Shown here: in pieces, positions 61,753 to 64,000 of the stretch
Position numbering within the stretch: the stretch's first letter is position 1
Layout: the number at the start of each line of letters is the position of its first letter
From: Isoetes taiwanensis
Lineage: Eukaryota; Streptophyta; Lycopodiopsida; Isoetales; Isoetaceae
Length of the DNA: 64,000 nt
Direction of reading: 5' to 3'
Assembly: GCA_021234155.1 (NCBI GenBank)
Contig: JAJEKV010000060.1
Span: forward strand, 4,076,451-4,140,450
The notes under the pieces: model-generated
Database searches by the model: none
Told to the model about the DNA's origin: nothing
Seen by the model: only the letters and a program-made list of their open reading frames with translations
Program-made: the position numbers and the translations under genes

Positions 61753-64000
61753 AAAAGTGCCATCTCCAAATATCAATAAGGCTGTCACAGGAATATTCTA
61801 AATCTAAACATCATAAGATTTAGACATCCAAGCAAGAAAGAACTCCTTGACATTGCCACCTATAAACCATTTCATGATCATTTCGAAATCCAAGTCCTTC
61901 ATATAACCAATGATAAGCAAAAAGCAAACCAATTAAAAAAAAGAATATAATCCAACAATGCAAATCCACCACTAGGAGCCATAACAATTAGTCGCTAATC
62001 CGTCTAAAACAAACAAATACTGGTTTCTTAAAAGAAGAAGCAAAATCTAACAACATAAAAAGCTAAAGCATTTATAAATCTATGCCTCATTTGCAACGTG
62101 GGTTTTTCATATTTCATTTAGAGAATATTATTAGTTACTTCATTCGCAAAAATGAAATTAATCTATTTAATCACAATTTCAATCTAGCCTTCCAATTTAA
62201 ATAGATTGTCCGATACATGCTTTCTTAATGAGAAATTGAATCCAAACTTAATACTGCCTAATCCTACTGTTGCGCCTTTTTGCTAGTTTTTATTTTTTAT
62301 TTTTTTATGAATACATATTGTTGGTATATCTTACTAGCATTGTTCCTCATGGTGGCAATATGGGTGATAGTATTTAACCTAATGATATTCATGTGTTCAA
62401 GTTAGGACCATGGCATATATTTAGATTTGGGTAGATTGTATAGCTATAATGGTTTTCTAACTTGATTCTCTTTTTGAAATGTAGTATTGGCTATTGTAGG
62501 TTTTTTTTGCAGAACTTATAAATTAACAATCCTTCTCGTGATCACAATTGTTTTTTATAGTTCTTAAAAGTATGACGTTTATCACTGCATCAAAGCCGCA
62601 ATATAACCATTTTGTTATGAAGCACATCTTCATTGTACAACTTATGGCAGCACAAGCTGTATTGAGAGTGAAAATCTAAAGAATTAAAAACCGTCAAATC
62701 GAGCTTCCATTAGTTATTGGAGGTTTAGCACAATGGGATTTCTTAGCCAGCTATCAATGCATTTCTAAGCTGGAAAGGGATTTCAATAAGCAACCATATA
62801 TGTAGGACCATTATAGAATGATGTATAAGTTGTAATTATTGCACTCTTTGCTTGAATGTCAATCTTAGAATGAGGGTTTCATCATGGCGCAAGTATATAA
62901 AAAAGCATGTTTGTAATGGCAATTTTCGACAATTTTCGATTGAAGGCAAAGACCATGGAAAATTGATTTCAAGTGCACCTTTATTAATGTTAAGAGATCA
63001 AGCATAGTAGGCAATACCGGACATGTTTGTAGCAAAGATGTAAAAAGTGCAATCTATTGTTTGCTCTTAGAAATATTGGCTTTGGCTTCCAAGCCATCAT
63101 TGTGTTGGACGAATATTACAATTATGAAGCCCAAATATAAAATTTCCTTCATACAATTGATCATGAAGAATGCATTTATCTTCAAGATTTTGTTTTATCA
63201 ATGAGAAGTTAGGGATTTGAAAATTCAAACACAAGGAATCAAAGGACATCCCAACTTAAGCCATCTCAGGCATCCACGCGTGCAAGCCATCCCTATATGT
63301 CTTTCGCCCCATGCATCCCATTATTTCCTACCCATTCCATCCACCTTCCACACTTGAAACTCCGCTACATCTATGCACAAATTACATTTATAACTCTTTA
63401 TTATATCTACAAGAAATTTATCGCGGCGGCCTTCTCTTTTAACGATTCATTTACAAGTTTCCTTAACAACCCCTGTTATATAAGAATGTTTTAGCAGCCA
63501 CGATGCGTCTAAAGCCTTGATATTTTTGCCCGCTTTTACTGTTCCGCTACACTATTCCCGGCTTCCATTTGTCCTTGCGCCTTGAAAAAATGTTGCTGTG
63601 GAAATGCAAAGCGTGGAGGCAATCTGAAGCAAAGAATAAGATGCCTAGTCGAGAGCTAGAAGGGAGAAAAATATTTTTGGCGCTTTGGAAGGAGGGAGCA
63701 AAGCAGGCAAGGAGATGTTGCATTTGAGAGGCATGGCTTTGGCACCAGCCGCTAGGTTGAAACCGCTAAGGGTGGTGGCGTTGGCCATGAGCTTGCAGCG
63801 CACACTTCCCGGGCATGGTGGATCGGAGGTCCGGTTGGGCTTAGTGGATTTGGCCCCTATCATAGCTCCCCTCATTTTGCCTCGCATTTTTTCAAGTAGC
63901 CTACCTTTGGCTTGCTCCCATCTCCACCACAGCTACAACCATCAATGCTGCAATATACACCATCAATTTTCCCATCTTTCCTGCAAAATCAGCATACCCT
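61753..64000 (-). repeat. Inverted arm: reverse complement of S and R blocks
   Basis: This segment is the reverse complement of 55667-57928 and continues beyond the window. The arm length is 2,248 bp and the spacer to its partner is 3.8 kb. It shares private variants with the unit 3 S block but is not identical to it: the R/S junction reads like the unit 1 and extra S copies (TTTTTTATATACTTGCGCC) rather than TATATATACTGCGCC. It also has its own CAG/CTG-centred changes. Open frames within it are complements of those in R. Confidence 0.9.

Overview
The window looks like nuclear DNA of a land plant, probably a large-genome vascular plant. It is AT-rich, mostly non-coding, and has GT-AG introns. 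The recognisable fragments are plant families: cobalamin-independent methionine synthase, a GH3 beta-xylosidase, plastid-lipid-associated protein (fibrillin) and the ER chaperone BiP. I cannot name the species. There are no bacterial operons, rRNA, tRNA or CRISPR.

Layout. 1-5,900: a decayed, intron-containing 5' part of a methionine synthase gene (+), two copies of a foldback (MITE-like) element capped by a GC palindrome, and unassigned DNA. 5,880-9,821: a 3' BiP stub and a longer 5'-truncated BiP copy (both -), the older and more diverged relatives of the array. 9,822-17,427: mostly unassigned, with a GH3 beta-xylosidase remnant, a possible WD40-like remnant, and a 207-bp direct repeat whose second copy abuts the array.

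17,428-61,750: a tandem array with a unit of about 11.75 kb. In + order each unit holds (i) a K/L spacer with a recurrent 62-codon ORF, (ii) an intronless BiP reading region on the minus strand (about 2.0 kb, signal peptide to a C-terminal HSEL), (iii) block Q, with a CT-rich BiP leader, two unidentified exon-like stretches (+) and two correctly spliceable fibrillin exons (-), (iv) block R, (v) block S, and (vi) a 240-bp BiP fragment on the plus strand, opposite to the main BiP copy. The first unit is about 6 kb longer. It carries a private 2.46-kb insertion, which includes half of a third foldback element, plus an extra R-S block. The last BiP copy is cut at 61,750. There the sequence switches to the reverse complement of S and R, which runs to the window end as an inverted arm of 55,667-57,928.

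Two observations stand out. First, differences between array copies fall overwhelmingly on CAG/CTG (CWG) trinucleotides and follow stereotyped forms (CAG to CAAAG, CTG to CCG or CTTTG, CAGG to CGTG) while the flanking bases stay identical. This looks like systematic base-calling or polishing error at CHG-methylated cytosines rather than decay, so many frameshifts in the BiP copies may not be real. Second, every unit holds BiP sequence in inverted orientation, which could yield self-complementary RNA. That would give a testable reason for dense CHG methylation: a self-silencing BiP array. This link is inference.
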